This document shows positions 25,935 to 35,269 of a stretch of DNA of 47,850 bases, in pieces. The translations under genes and the position numbers were made by a program. Numbering within the stretch: position 1 is the stretch's first letter; every line of letters begins with the position of its first letter. Source of the DNA: an uncultured Lentisphaerota bacterium (GTDB lineage Bacteria; Verrucomicrobiota; Lentisphaeria; Oligosphaerales; CAITYL01); the NCBI GenBank assembly GCA_903896595.1, contig CAITYL010000208.1, positions 1-47,850 of the forward strand, read 5' to 3'. The notes beneath the pieces are model-generated. The model was not told the origin of the DNA. It saw only the letters and a program-made list of their open reading frames with translations, and did not search any database.

Positions 25935-26996
25935 TCAAGTGACGGTGGCGGGCGGTGGTACCAGGTGCTGGAAACCGTCCATCGGCCAGTGCCCCAGGCG
26001 GCGGAAGCCCGGGGGGACATCCTGTTTGAACTGGACATAGGCCCGGCAGTCGCCGCGGGTCTCATAGTCAATGTCCTTGGCGGTTTCCGTCTCCACCATG
26101 ACGCCGAACAGCCGGTAGCCCATGAGCAGGCAGTCCTCGAAGCTGACTTTCATGCGGTCGCCGCGCTGGACGCTGGTGATGATCCCCGCTGGCGGCTGCC
26201 CCTGGCCGGGTCGCGTGCCGGTCATTTCGGGCTGCGAGAAGTTCAACTGGACCAAGCGGCAACGCTTGAGGCTGGTCCACGTATAGGTGAGGAATCCATA
26301 GTTAGTGCTCTTGACACAGGCTTGCGGCGCCGTCATCACGCAATCTTCCATGACCACGTCCGGCTGTGCCGGCATAGTTTGGTTTTCGACCCGGAGGTAG
26401 GCGGCGGCGGTGTCGCCGATGTAATCAAGCGCCCACAACTGGCAACGGCGGAAGGTGATCGGTTCGTCGGCGCGGGACAGGACGCAGGCCACGCCGCCGC
26501 CGAAGGCGCGGCCGATGCTGACACAATCCTCGACCAGTACCGAAAAAGGCTGCACCTTGACGGTGCCGTCAAAGAACAGTCCGGCATCGCTGCCAGTGAC
26601 GTACAGGTGCCGGAAGACCCAGCGATCCCAGCAGGTGGCGGAAAAGGTTTCGCCGGTGTGTTCCGGCGACCAGCCTTTGCTGTAGGCGCGGATGGTGCTC
26701 CACCAGTCGTAGCTCTTGAATCCCCGCGCGGGGTCGCCGGAATCGATGATCACCCAGCCGGTGGCACCGGAGCCCAGGCGGCCGTCAACATCGCCAATGA
26801 ATTCATTGTACGCGCCTTTGACGCCCTGCCGTGCGGTGTAGAGGTTGGCTTCGACATAGGTGTCCGGACGGACAATCACCCGGTGGCCGCCGCAGTCATC
26901 GGGCACGGCCAGCAGTCCCTGTTGAAGGGTGTGGACGGCGGTGCGCCAATCCGCACCGGTGGAATTGTTGCCCAGCTTGGAAACGTAAATGTTCAT
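25935..26996 (-). CDS. Right-handed beta-helix protein without signal peptide
   Basis: A 353-residue protein with repeated short strands typical of parallel beta-helix proteins (for example WVFRHLYVTGSDAGLFF, then SVLVEDCVSIG, ITFRRCQLWA, VVMEDCVMT, VSFEDCLLMG). The N-terminus reads NIYVSKLGNNSTGADWRTAV, a common start for pectate-lyase-like folds. No signal peptide is visible, which is odd because most such lyases act outside the cell. Residues for catalysis cannot be named, so it could be a lyase, hydrolase, epimerase or binding protein. It sits 30 bp after the esterase and 8 bp before GH36. Confidence 0.75.
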   Translation of the reverse strand: MNIYVSKLGNNSTGADWRTAVHTLQQGLLAVPDDCGGHRVIVRPDTYVEANLYTARQGVKGAYNEFIGDVDGRLGSGATGWVIIDSGDPARGFKSYDWWSTIRAYSKGWSPEHTGETFSATCWDRWVFRHLYVTGSDAGLFFDGTVKVQPFSVLVEDCVSIGRAFGGGVACVLSRADEPITFRRCQLWALDYIGDTAAAYLRVENQTMPAQPDVVMEDCVMTAPQACVKSTNYGFLTYTWTSLKRCRLVQLNFSQPEMTGTRPGQGQPPAGIITSVQRGDRMKVSFEDCLLMGYRLFGVMVETETAKDIDYETRGDCRAYVQFKQDVPPGFRRLGHWPMDGFQHLVPPPATVT

Positions 26997-27026
26997 GAGA
27001 TTGATTCGTGGTGGTTGACGTCCTGT

Positions 27027-28304
27027 TTATTTGGCGGCCGGGCCGGCACTGATGGTGAAGCGCGGGTAGTTGCGCATCGCAAAACCATGTTCGCAGCCCT
27101 GCCGGAGTTCCAGGGTCTTGGGGCCGGGGAAATTGTTGTAGACGATCCAGACGCTGGACGGCGGGCTGACATAGTCGCCTAGGCCCGTGCTCATGGAAAG
27201 ACGGCATTTTGGGTTGGCACGTTTGACGTGATGAATCGGATCGTAGTAGTTCAACGCCGGGGTGTAGGCGATGCACCAGTCGCCGGCCATCCGCTTGAGT
27301 TCGGTCCGTCCCAGGTCGCAACTCCATGGAGCCCAGACCCCGCAGGAGGTGACGTCCCGGTCAAGACCGGCCGCGGCCAGTGCCTGGAGGCCGCCCTGGC
27401 TGCCGCCGTCGACGCCCAATTCTTTGCCGTTCCATTCCGGCAGGGATTTCACAAACTCCAGCGCCCGCATCACGCGCAGGAACATGCCGTTGAAATAACA
27501 GGTGTCGGGGGCGGCGTTTTCCTGCGGGCTGAACGCATATTCCTTCAGGGTGGTATTCGCCAGGGCCGCGTAATAGTCCGGGGGCTGGCCGTTAAGAATG
27601 CCGTGGGCGTTGATGTGGAAATAGATTTGGTTTTTGCCGCCCTCAAGATTCTTCCAGGCGCCGTCGACCCCGTAGCCCATGAATGATACGGTGGCGGGAA
27701 GCGAGCCTTTGGCGGCATTCCGGGGCAGGGTGAGATAACCGGAAACGGGCATCTTGCCGGCGCAGGCGATCTTGACGTCGTAGGCTTTGACGTTGTCGTT
27801 GCCGGGAACTTCGGTCATTTCGATGACGTTCAGCGGCACGGCGGCCAGTTTTTTCTTCTGCAACTGCCAGTACCGGTCGAAATCGCCAGGCTCCGGAACG
27901 CCTTTCAAGGTTTCCGGGGCGACACCGGCGCCGCCGTCAAAAAAGATCGCCCTGCCGGTCTGGCCGTTGCCGCCGCGCAGCGCCTGGCCGTCCTCGCCGT
28001 ACGCGGTGACGTAGAGCCTCACAAATCCCGCCTGGGCAAGCGACGTTGTGATCTTCAAACCGTCTTTTGTGGAAACGCCTTCGCCGGTTTGGGTGATCCC
28101 GTCGTCACCGGTCCGTTTCCATTTTAACTTTTTCCCGTTTACCGGCTGGTCCCCGTCCAGCAGCGTGACGGTAAACACCATGGGTTCGCCGGGCTGATAG
28201 ACGGGAGACGGCTGGTTGTGGTTCCCGAACAGCGAGTAGTCCTGGGCAAATGATGCGGCGGCAAGCGTCAGGCCGATCACCCCGATGATGAGTTTTTTTA
28301 ACAC
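27027..28304 (-). CDS. Secreted acetyl esterase, acetylxylan esterase/cephalosporin deacetylase-like
   Basis: A 425-residue exported alpha/beta-hydrolase. A GTG start at 28304 is inferred: GGAG precedes it, right after the upstream stop, and a signal peptide follows (KKLIIGVIGLTLAAASFA-Q). An N-terminal Ig-like domain (about 25-125) precedes the AXE1-type catalytic domain. Its nucleophile is Ser302 in VDGGSQGG, its acid Asp377 in TGLGDYVSPPS and its histidine His406 in GCEHGF. It should remove acetyl groups from sugars, exposing glycans to the glycosidases. It lies 14 bp after the GH127-like gene in one operon. Confidence 0.9.
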   Translation of the reverse strand: MLKKLIIGVIGLTLAAASFAQDYSLFGNHNQPSPVYQPGEPMVFTVTLLDGDQPVNGKKLKWKRTGDDGITQTGEGVSTKDGLKITTSLAQAGFVRLYVTAYGEDGQALRGGNGQTGRAIFFDGGAGVAPETLKGVPEPGDFDRYWQLQKKKLAAVPLNVIEMTEVPGNDNVKAYDVKIACAGKMPVSGYLTLPRNAAKGSLPATVSFMGYGVDGAWKNLEGGKNQIYFHINAHGILNGQPPDYYAALANTTLKEYAFSPQENAAPDTCYFNGMFLRVMRALEFVKSLPEWNGKELGVDGGSQGGLQALAAAGLDRDVTSCGVWAPWSCDLGRTELKRMAGDWCIAYTPALNYYDPIHHVKRANPKCRLSMSTGLGDYVSPPSSVWIVYNNFPGPKTLELRQGCEHGFAMRNYPRFTISAGPAAK

Positions 28305-28318
28305 GATTTTTAACTCCG

Positions 28319-29860
28319 TTATGGATAGAAGGGACGCGGGTTCGTGTTCGGTGAAACGCCGATGATATCGTCTCCCCGCCACCGATAATGATATGCGTCG
28401 CCATTGACCGTCTCAACGGTCGTCCGACTCGGCAGGGCGTAGCGGACCACAATTTCCGGCGGTGTGGAAACCGCGGTGCGCGGCACATACGCGAAGTCGC
28501 CGATCATCAGCAGTGGAACCGGCCGGCCACCGGTCGTCACCCGCACCGATTCACGCGGTGTCCAGCGTGGAATGCGGATCCACACCGGGTCGTGCTGCGT
28601 GGGCGTCACCGTCACCGTGGCCTCTTCGGCGCGGTCACTGACGATCCGGATGGCGTGGTCGGCGTAGTTGAAATGGAAATTCACCGTCAGGCCCGCGTCA
28701 CTGCGAACGGCGATGTGCCGATAGATGTCGCAAAGGCTGTGGAGGACGGCGGCGGTGACATCGGTATAGGATTGCTGGCATCCCTCGGGAAAGCGGAAGC
28801 AGCCCCAGGCCCCCAGGAGCCGCCGGTCGACGATCCCCCGGGAGTCCGTGGCCTGTGCCGCGGTGATTTGTCCGGGAAGAAGGCGCGCCCGAACCCAGCG
28901 TTCCGCATCGTCGAGCAGTTCCGTCTGGCCGTGCCGAAGCGCCAGCCACAGGGCCAATTGCGCCGCATCGCCGGGCGATGAGCATTCCGGGATGTTGGTT
29001 ACCTGTCCGGGCACCTGTTCGAGGTCGTGGGAGGCGTATCCCGACTCGCGAACGATCCGCCGAACCGTGACCCGGTAGGTGGACAGAACGGCGTCCATAT
29101 ACTCATGCTGCCGGGTCAGTTCGCCGAAGAGAAGCAAGCCGCGCAACCCGCCCAAATAGGAGTGGGTGTGGCCCGCCGGCTGGCCTTCAAGCGAGGCCAG
29201 ATTCAGGGTGCCGTCGGGATGGGTGCTGTTCTTCAGATGATAGCGGGCGAAGCGATCAGCCAATTCCAGTGCGAGCGGATCGCCGGTGCTCTGGTAAAAC
29301 CATACCAAGGCTTCGATGAGGCGGTCGCTGGTCCCATGCGGCGTGAACCCCTGATTCTTATCGGCAACTTTCACGTAGTCCTCGACGAAATTCACGTAGG
29401 TGTCGAACTCGCCCAGAATCCACGTGCCATCCGGCCTGGAGGCGCGATGGAGGGTCTCCAGCATCCGGTGACCGAGATCGGCCGCCCACGGGCTTTTCCG
29501 GTAGCGGACCAGGCTGTTGACCGCGAGCATGTACTCGCGCAACGAATGCAGATAGAAATCCGGCTTGACGCCCTTCCAGCCGTCACGGGGGCCAAAGGGC
29601 AGGCGGTCGGGATTCTCACAAAACTTCCGCAGGTTCTCCACCATGGCCCGTTCCTGCTCGGGCGGGATTTTCCAGCCGATGGTTTCCTCCAGCCGCAGCT
29701 GGGCGTCGAGCCAGCGGCCGATATTGTGGTTCCAGGCGTGGTCTTTCGCCGGTGCGCCGGGATCCGGAACCATGAATGGCGGCAAGTAGTTGCGTTCGGG
29801 GTTGCCGAGATCCAGCAGGTTTTGGGCGCCAAGTTCCATTGCCTGTTTCAGATGCATCAT
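28319..29860 (-). CDS. GH127/DUF1680-like six-hairpin glycosidase
   Basis: A 513-residue cytoplasmic protein. Helical repeats up to about residue 390 are consistent with an (alpha/alpha)6 barrel. The C-terminal beta domain has the phrase IRIPRWTPRESVRVTTGGRP, close to the pattern seen in GH127 and related beta-L-arabinofuranosidase families. The usual metal-binding cysteine cluster is not obvious, so activity is uncertain. ATG 29860 follows GAGAGG closely, with a second ATG at 29857. It is 18 bp from the pseudopilin stop, so they share a transcript. Confidence 0.6.
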   Translation of the reverse strand: MMHLKQAMELGAQNLLDLGNPERNYLPPFMVPDPGAPAKDHAWNHNIGRWLDAQLRLEETIGWKIPPEQERAMVENLRKFCENPDRLPFGPRDGWKGVKPDFYLHSLREYMLAVNSLVRYRKSPWAADLGHRMLETLHRASRPDGTWILGEFDTYVNFVEDYVKVADKNQGFTPHGTSDRLIEALVWFYQSTGDPLALELADRFARYHLKNSTHPDGTLNLASLEGQPAGHTHSYLGGLRGLLLFGELTRQHEYMDAVLSTYRVTVRRIVRESGYASHDLEQVPGQVTNIPECSSPGDAAQLALWLALRHGQTELLDDAERWVRARLLPGQITAAQATDSRGIVDRRLLGAWGCFRFPEGCQQSYTDVTAAVLHSLCDIYRHIAVRSDAGLTVNFHFNYADHAIRIVSDRAEEATVTVTPTQHDPVWIRIPRWTPRESVRVTTGGRPVPLLMIGDFAYVPRTAVSTPPEIVVRYALPSRTTVETVNGDAYHYRWRGDDIIGVSPNTNPRPFYP

Positions 29861-29878
29861 TTTTCCTCTCGTCCGAAA

Positions 29879-30670
29879 TTACAGGCCGAAATGCGAATTG
29901 TCCATGGTCAGCCCGAAGACGGCGTTGCGTGACAGCCAGCGCACGCTGCCGTCGCCATAAAGCGTGTTGGCGCCGCTGGCATGCCGGCCGTGGTCGAACT
30001 GGTAATACCACATGGGCGCGCCGGGCTGGGTCAGGTTCCAGGTTGTGCCCAGATCCCAGTAATAGATCGTTTCCGAGGCACTGGCGGGGTCGCCGATCCA
30101 CACCGTCCAGCCACCGTCGGCGGAGAAGATGGTCGATGACAGGTTGGTCAGTTTCTGGAACGAGGCATGGTAGGTGTAGCCAAGATCGGAATTCCACGTT
30201 CCGTTGTAATAGAGGCCGCGGTTCATGCCATACCCCGGATTGAGGTTGGCGGAGGGGTTGAGGTCCTTGCGGATATCCACCGACGGACAGCGCAGTTTGA
30301 TCGCCTTGAAATCATCGCGGACGCCCTCCGGGCTGCCGCCGCTGGTCGGCACCCAGCTGGGGTTGGCATAGGTCAGTAGGCGGAAAATGAAGCCGCCGCC
30401 TTTCGCCCCGAAGCCGAAGTAACATCCTTGTTCGGCGCGGCCGTATCCCCAGGCGCCGTAGTCGGCGGCGGCGGGCAGGTAGCCGCCATAGTCTTCGGCA
30501 TACATGACATAGGCGATGCCCCACTGCTTGAGGTTGGACAGGCACTGGACCTGTTTTGCCTTGTCCTTGGCCTTGCCCAGCGATGGCAGCAGCATGGCGG
30601 CCAGGATGGCGATAATAGCAATCACCACCAGCAGCTCAATGAGGGTGAATCCCGCCGATTTGGTTTTCAT
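29879..30670 (-). CDS. Prepilin-type pseudopilin with H-X9-DG tail (locus A)
   Basis: A 263-residue pseudopilin. The leader MKTKSAG is followed by [14 protein letters not shown], with the canonical Gly before the expected cleavage point, unlike the other two pseudopilins here. The tail motif is His, nine residues (ASGANTLYG), DG. The mature protein has the usual hydrophobic helix then a globular domain. It precedes the GH127-like gene by 18 bp. The gap back to GH2 holds an inverted-repeat element. Confidence 0.92.
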   Translation of the reverse strand: MKTKSAGFTLIELLVVIAIIAILAAMLLPSLGKAKDKAKQVQCLSNLKQWGIAYVMYAEDYGGYLPAAADYGAWGYGRAEQGCYFGFGAKGGGFIFRLLTYANPSWVPTSGGSPEGVRDDFKAIKLRCPSVDIRKDLNPSANLNPGYGMNRGLYYNGTWNSDLGYTYHASFQKLTNLSSTIFSADGGWTVWIGDPASASETIYYWDLGTTWNLTQPGAPMWYYQFDHGRHASGANTLYGDGSVRWLSRNAVFGLTMDNSHFGL

Positions 30671-30737
30671 GAGAGTGGCACTCCGATTCTGCCGTTCCTA
30701 CCTTATTCAAATTAAAGTTCAACTTGATTCTTTATTC

Positions 30738-30826
30738 TACCACAAAGAACGCAAAGAACACAAGATTAATTGCTTATTTTTAGATTGTTTATCTTTGCGA
30801 TTTATGCGATCTTTGCGGTTAATTTG
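30738..30826. repeat. Inverted-repeat element built of CAAAGA words
   Basis: The left arm (ACCACAAAGAACGCAAAGAA) and the right arm (TCTTTGCGGTT end) are approximate inverted copies, with an AT-rich middle. It occupies most of the 160 bp between GH2 and the pseudopilin. Confidence 0.6.
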
Positions 30827-30830
30827 GGAA

Positions 30831-33800
30831 TCAGTTTGAATGTTTGCTTGTAACGGTCTCAACCGTCACCCGGGCCAGCCCCGGCTCATATCCGGCCTGA
30901 TTGGCGGCATAGCGGCGCAGGACGACGGTGGCTTCCTGCCGGCCACCGGGACCTTCAACGACCGCCCGATAGCGGCCCGGCAGGCGCGGCACGATCCAGG
31001 CGGTGCCGGCCGGATCGGTGACGGCGCCCAGCCGCCCTACCGGCTGGCCGTCCAGTGGCTCCAAGATGACCGTTGCCGCCGGCACCGGTTTCCCCGCTGC
31101 GGTTACCGTGACCAAGGCTTCCTGGCAGCGTTGGGCATTGGCCGGCGCCAGCGGCGGAAACGATTCCTTCAACGCATCATACACCTTATTCGGCGTACAC
31201 ACCGGCCGACCGGGGTCGAACCAGTTGAAAACCAGGTTGCCCGCCGCGACCCAGGCCGTTTCCGCTTTGGCGTCCGGCCCCGATTCGCTGGGCCAGGGCA
31301 CGGGAATGGTCGCCCCAAAATTGCACGTCCACCGGTCGTCGCCGGGCGGGAACCGGCTCAAATCTTGGAACTGCTCGCCCCATGGGGTGGTTTTTTTCCA
31401 GTCACTGGTGGTGCAATACGCCTGCAGGGCGGGCATGAAGACAAACAGCCCGGCGGCATCCTGGCGGTACCAGCGGATGGTGTCCCGCCAAAAGCCGGCC
31501 AGACCGTCCTCGGCCTTGGCCGCCACGGCGCGGTCCTGGTTGTTGACCAGGGTGGTACCGCCTGAGTTGTGCTCGCCGTTGATGATCGGTCGGCCCGCAG
31601 CCACCTTTTTCCATTGCGAGATGGAGGCGCCGGTGAAATAATGCAGGTTGATAAACAGTACGCCGGGATACCCCGCCAGTTGGTGGTTGCCATGCAAGTC
31701 GTAAAGGCGGAGCGGATCCTCCTGCTGCACCGTCCGTCCCATCTCCAGGAACAGCCGCATGGCTTCCTCGTCTGTGCTGTAACTGAAGTTCTCATTGTCG
31801 ACGGAGGTGAGGCCAATGCAGGGGTAGTTACGGTGTTTGGCGGCCCAGGTCCGATAGTAACTCCGCAGGTTGACCCGCCAGACCGGATCGTCGAGGTCGG
31901 GCCGCCCCATCACATCGGTGACGCCGGCCGGGCCGGGACCGGGATTCGCCTCCTGTTCCAGCAGCATGCCCATCTCGGACGCCTCCTGGAAATAGGACTC
32001 CGTGATGTCGCCATGGCGGTGAATGCGCTCGATGGCGATGTTGGCGCCACGGTCCATGCGGAATAACTGGCTGGCAAAGAAGCGGTTGGCCAGCGGAAAT
32101 TTGCCCTCCTGCAAATACCAGATGCCGCCGCCGGCGAGGAACAGTTCCTTGCCGTTCAGGAAGAATTTGTCGCCGTCAATCCACAGCTGGGAAAAGCCAA
32201 CGGGGTCATAACGGACATCCAGGGGGAGGCCATCGGCGAGCAGCTCGGTTTTTAGCCGGTACAGATGGGGCGCGCCATAGGCGCCGCCAATGCCCCAGAG
32301 TTTCACCCCGGGCATGGCTTTGTCGCCACGCCATTCCGCCGCGGCCCCGGCGGCGACCCGCTGCGGCGCTGTTTCCAGCGTGGCCACGGGGCGGCCGTCA
32401 TCCAGCAGCGTAAACCGGCAGCGCAGGGTTTTTGCCGTGGCGTCGTCGTTTACTGCGGACCCCGTCACCTTCAGCCGGACCCCGCCCCGCACGGGGGTGG
32501 AGACGGCGACTTCCGCAATCCGGCACGGGTTCGGACGGTATTCCAGAAAGACGTCCTGCCAGATGCCGCCGAAATTGACGTTCCATAGGTCGTTGACCGC
32601 CAAATAATTGGGAACCGCCACATCATGCGCCGGCGTGGCCGACAAGTCGGTCGCCGTGTCGCGCGAGTCCTTGACCATGACCAGCATCTCGTTCGTCATG
32701 CCCGGCCGGACGGCTTGGGCCAATGGCACGAAAAACCGCTCGAAGCCGCCGAGGTGCTGGCCGCAATAAACGCCGTTGACGTAGACCTCCGCGTAATAGA
32801 ACACGGCGTCAAAGCGGATGGCGACGGTTTGGGCGTTCCAGTCGGCGGGGACAAAGAAGCGAGTGCGATACCAGCCCACGTGATGGGTCGGATCCCATTT
32901 CTTGCCGGCATTGAAAAAGCTGCCGTAGCTTTCCTGCCACGGCCCGTGCGGCACGCGGATGGTTTCCCAGGTGGTTGGCGGCGTGTTCGGATTCGTGCCC
33001 GGCTGGAACTCCCAGCGGCCGTTCAGGCAGACACTGGCCGGTTGCCGGGACACCGGCACCGTGGCCGCTGCTGCCGGGAGGGCAGGGGGCGGAGCAGGGG
33101 GGACGGTTGCGGCAGCCAAAGCGGCTTCCGTCCGGTAACGCGCCGTCAAGTCCAGCAATCGCATGGCTCTGGCCAGCCGCCGGGCCACCCCGCTGTCCGT
33201 GATGGTCTTGGGCGGGGTTGCCAGGCTTGTTCGGTACGTCGCAATCCACCCTTTTAGTATTTCTGCCCAGCGGGCATGATAGTTGGCCGCCGGTGGCACG
33301 GGCAATCCAGAATCGGGAATGGCGGTGAGGTTCAAGACGTCCTGGCACCACGTCTCCGCTTCGCCCTGCGCCCATCGCAACGGTTGGTTTACCTCGGTCA
33401 ATAGCGTCTCCCGCCGTCGTTGCAACGCCGCCAGCAACGCATGATCGTTGCGTTCCTGGGCCTGGCGCAGCTCGCGCCGCCAGGTCGCCAGGCGGGCGCG
33501 ATGGCCGGCCAGGCCGTTGTCCACGGCTTGAATGGTTGCCGCCAGGGACGGCGCCTTCACGGGCGCCTCCCCCGCTTTGGCCCCGTCGTTGCCGGCGGTC
33601 GTTCCGGCCAGCGCGAGTTGCGTGCGCCGGCTGCGCTCCTCCAATTCAACCAACTTGGCACGCAGCAAGGTCACCTGCTCGTACGAGCGTTCCACCACAT
33701 CGGGCACCAGCCACTCGCACGCCATGGCCTGGGCCGGTGTCAGGAACGCCACCTTGGTCACGTAGGCATAGCTCTCTCCCGCCGTGATCTTCACGCGGCT

Positions 33801-34250
33801 ACCCGGCCGCAACGAGACATAATCCCGGGACACGATCCAGCCGGCATAATCCGTCCAGCCCTGGCCCTTGGAAATCAGCATCGGGTCGGCGTTACCCCGT
33901 TCCATCGCCACCGGCTGGCCGTCTACTTCCACGGCATAACTGACCTTCGGCACACAGTATTCCCACCCCCCGAGCTGGTGGCCAGTCCGGCAACGGACCG
34001 CGATCACATACATTCCGCCCGGCACCGTGGGCAGGTAGAACTCCACCGCGTCGCCGGCATCCGCCAGTGAAATGAGTTGCCCGTCCTTTTTCCAGTCGGT
34101 TTGCCCGACGCAGGCGGCGCCGATCTTGCCCACGTCGAAGAACCGTTTTTCCGGGGCGTCGGCCCCCAAGATCAGGGTTTTGGCCGGAAACGGGCCGTCG
34201 GCCAACGCCAGCGCACCGCCGAGCCCGAGCACTCCCAACCATAATCTCAT
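30831..34250 (-). CDS. Secreted GH2-family beta-galactosidase-like multidomain enzyme
   Basis: A 1139-residue exported enzyme; ATG 34250 gives a signal peptide ending near LALA-DGP. The N-terminal 200 residues are beta-rich and of unknown type. A charged helical stretch (about 200-330, coiled-coil-like) and a Pro/Ala linker near 390 follow. A GH2 sugar-binding domain (LNGRWEFQPG, VGWYRTRFFVP, VYVNGVYCGQHLGGFE) and an Ig-like domain lead into the TIM barrel, which has Asn-Glu in SVDNENF (about 818) and a likely nucleophile Glu in NGEHNSGG (about 893). A C-terminal regulatory-type Ig domain ends the protein. Beta-galactosidase is the most likely activity, but beta-glucuronidase or mannosidase cannot be excluded. 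Confidence 0.88.
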   Translation of the reverse strand: MRLWLGVLGLGGALALADGPFPAKTLILGADAPEKRFFDVGKIGAACVGQTDWKKDGQLISLADAGDAVEFYLPTVPGGMYVIAVRCRTGHQLGGWEYCVPKVSYAVEVDGQPVAMERGNADPMLISKGQGWTDYAGWIVSRDYVSLRPGSRVKITAGESYAYVTKVAFLTPAQAMACEWLVPDVVERSYEQVTLLRAKLVELEERSRRTQLALAGTTAGNDGAKAGEAPVKAPSLAATIQAVDNGLAGHRARLATWRRELRQAQERNDHALLAALQRRRETLLTEVNQPLRWAQGEAETWCQDVLNLTAIPDSGLPVPPAANYHARWAEILKGWIATYRTSLATPPKTITDSGVARRLARAMRLLDLTARYRTEAALAAATVPPAPPPALPAAAATVPVSRQPASVCLNGRWEFQPGTNPNTPPTTWETIRVPHGPWQESYGSFFNAGKKWDPTHHVGWYRTRFFVPADWNAQTVAIRFDAVFYYAEVYVNGVYCGQHLGGFERFFVPLAQAVRPGMTNEMLVMVKDSRDTATDLSATPAHDVAVPNYLAVNDLWNVNFGGIWQDVFLEYRPNPCRIAEVAVSTPVRGGVRLKVTGSAVNDDATAKTLRCRFTLLDDGRPVATLETAPQRVAAGAAAEWRGDKAMPGVKLWGIGGAYGAPHLYRLKTELLADGLPLDVRYDPVGFSQLWIDGDKFFLNGKELFLAGGGIWYLQEGKFPLANRFFASQLFRMDRGANIAIERIHRHGDITESYFQEASEMGMLLEQEANPGPGPAGVTDVMGRPDLDDPVWRVNLRSYYRTWAAKHRNYPCIGLTSVDNENFSYSTDEEAMRLFLEMGRTVQQEDPLRLYDLHGNHQLAGYPGVLFINLHYFTGASISQWKKVAAGRPIINGEHNSGGTTLVNNQDRAVAAKAEDGLAGFWRDTIRWYRQDAAGLFVFMPALQAYCTTSDWKKTTPWGEQFQDLSRFPPGDDRWTCNFGATIPVPWPSESGPDAKAETAWVAAGNLVFNWFDPGRPVCTPNKVYDALKESFPPLAPANAQRCQEALVTVTAAGKPVPAATVILEPLDGQPVGRLGAVTDPAGTAWIVPRLPGRYRAVVEGPGGRQEATVVLRRYAANQAGYEPGLARVTVETVTSKHSN

Positions 34251-34337
34251 GGAACAGCTCACGTTCACTCTCCTCACTGGGGGGATTGGCAAGCCGGCCG
34301 ACCAGCGGTCCGGCTTGCCCGTGTTTGATGCGAAACC

Positions 34338-35150
34338 TCAGGCGCGCCGGCGGAACAGCAGGAATCCCGCACCCAGGCCAAGCAGGCTGAGAATGGCCGG
34401 CTCGGGGACATTCTGATAGATATCAACTCCATAGATGGTGTTGGATACGGTTGATGTGAGCCCGCTGCTGTTGACACCGGTCAGTGTATAGAGCGGCGAA
34501 GACAGATAGGTCGAGATTTGTACCGCCGTCAAGGTACCGGAAGCCGCCCAATTCGCGGTGGTCACACCGGTCGTCCCTGAGGCGTAATAGAACGACCAGG
34601 CACCCGTGGTCGAGTTTACGATCAGGCTGAAACTGTATTCATACTGGAAACTGCCCATGCTGCCGCTGTCATACAACGAGGTGAGCCCCTCGTTATTGTA
34701 GAGATTAAGTGAGATCTGCCCCTTTCCAGCTTCATTGTACATGTAGTGGGTCACGCACAGTCCCTTGGTCACCCAGGGCCCCCGTCCGCTGACAAACATG
34801 GTTTGATTGCTAAGGTAAGCGGTAGGGCTGTTCTCGCTCATGACAAATTCGGTGGTTTTGGAAACGTCAATACTCGTTTTTGAAATGAACTCAGCGTAGT
34901 TATACCCGCCGCCGGACCGCGTTGCGGTCACCGACCCGCCCCCCGTCATATTCTGGGTAAAGGCGGCATCCGAGGTCGAGGTCGAGTCCCACGGAATCCA
35001 ATTGTTCGTATACGGCGACGTGAAATCATCGGTGAAGATCGCGGTGCCACCGGTCATGACATGTGACATGGCCGCCCAGGCCGGGGGACTCCCCGCCAAG
35101 CTGATTGCCACCAGTGCCAGTGCGGCCAGCGTTTCTTTCTTGGTCATCAT
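34338..35150 (-). CDS. PEP-CTERM-anchored exported protein (locus A)
   Basis: A 270-residue exported protein. The first of two adjacent ATGs (35150) keeps the same AGAGG-to-start distance as the locus B homologue, and a signal peptide ending near PAWA follows. The body is beta-rich and Ser/Thr/Gly/Asn-rich (for example DDFTSPYTNNWIPW), consistent with a laminin-G/concanavalin-like fold but not assignable. The C-terminus is VPEPAILSLLGLGAGFLLFR plus basic residues, a typical PEP-CTERM signal. It lies between lacI and the GH2 gene. Confidence 0.9.
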   Translation of the reverse strand: MMTKKETLAALALVAISLAGSPPAWAAMSHVMTGGTAIFTDDFTSPYTNNWIPWDSTSTSDAAFTQNMTGGGSVTATRSGGGYNYAEFISKTSIDVSKTTEFVMSENSPTAYLSNQTMFVSGRGPWVTKGLCVTHYMYNEAGKGQISLNLYNNEGLTSLYDSGSMGSFQYEYSFSLIVNSTTGAWSFYYASGTTGVTTANWAASGTLTAVQISTYLSSPLYTLTGVNSSGLTSTVSNTIYGVDIYQNVPEPAILSLLGLGAGFLLFRRRA

Positions 35151-35269
35151 GAGTCTTGCCTCTTGCTGTAAGGCTGGTTTTGATTGGACCCTTCTGATGC
35201 AGCCTTTTAACACCAGGGAGCCACGGCGAACTTGCTTGGGCGGCGGTCCGCGCCACCGGCCTTCACGCA

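Noticed and set aside
25965-27182. A 405-residue plus-strand open frame opposite the beta-helix gene
   Set aside because: Antisense shadow; the minus-strand frame has repeated strand motifs and operon spacing, and this one has none.
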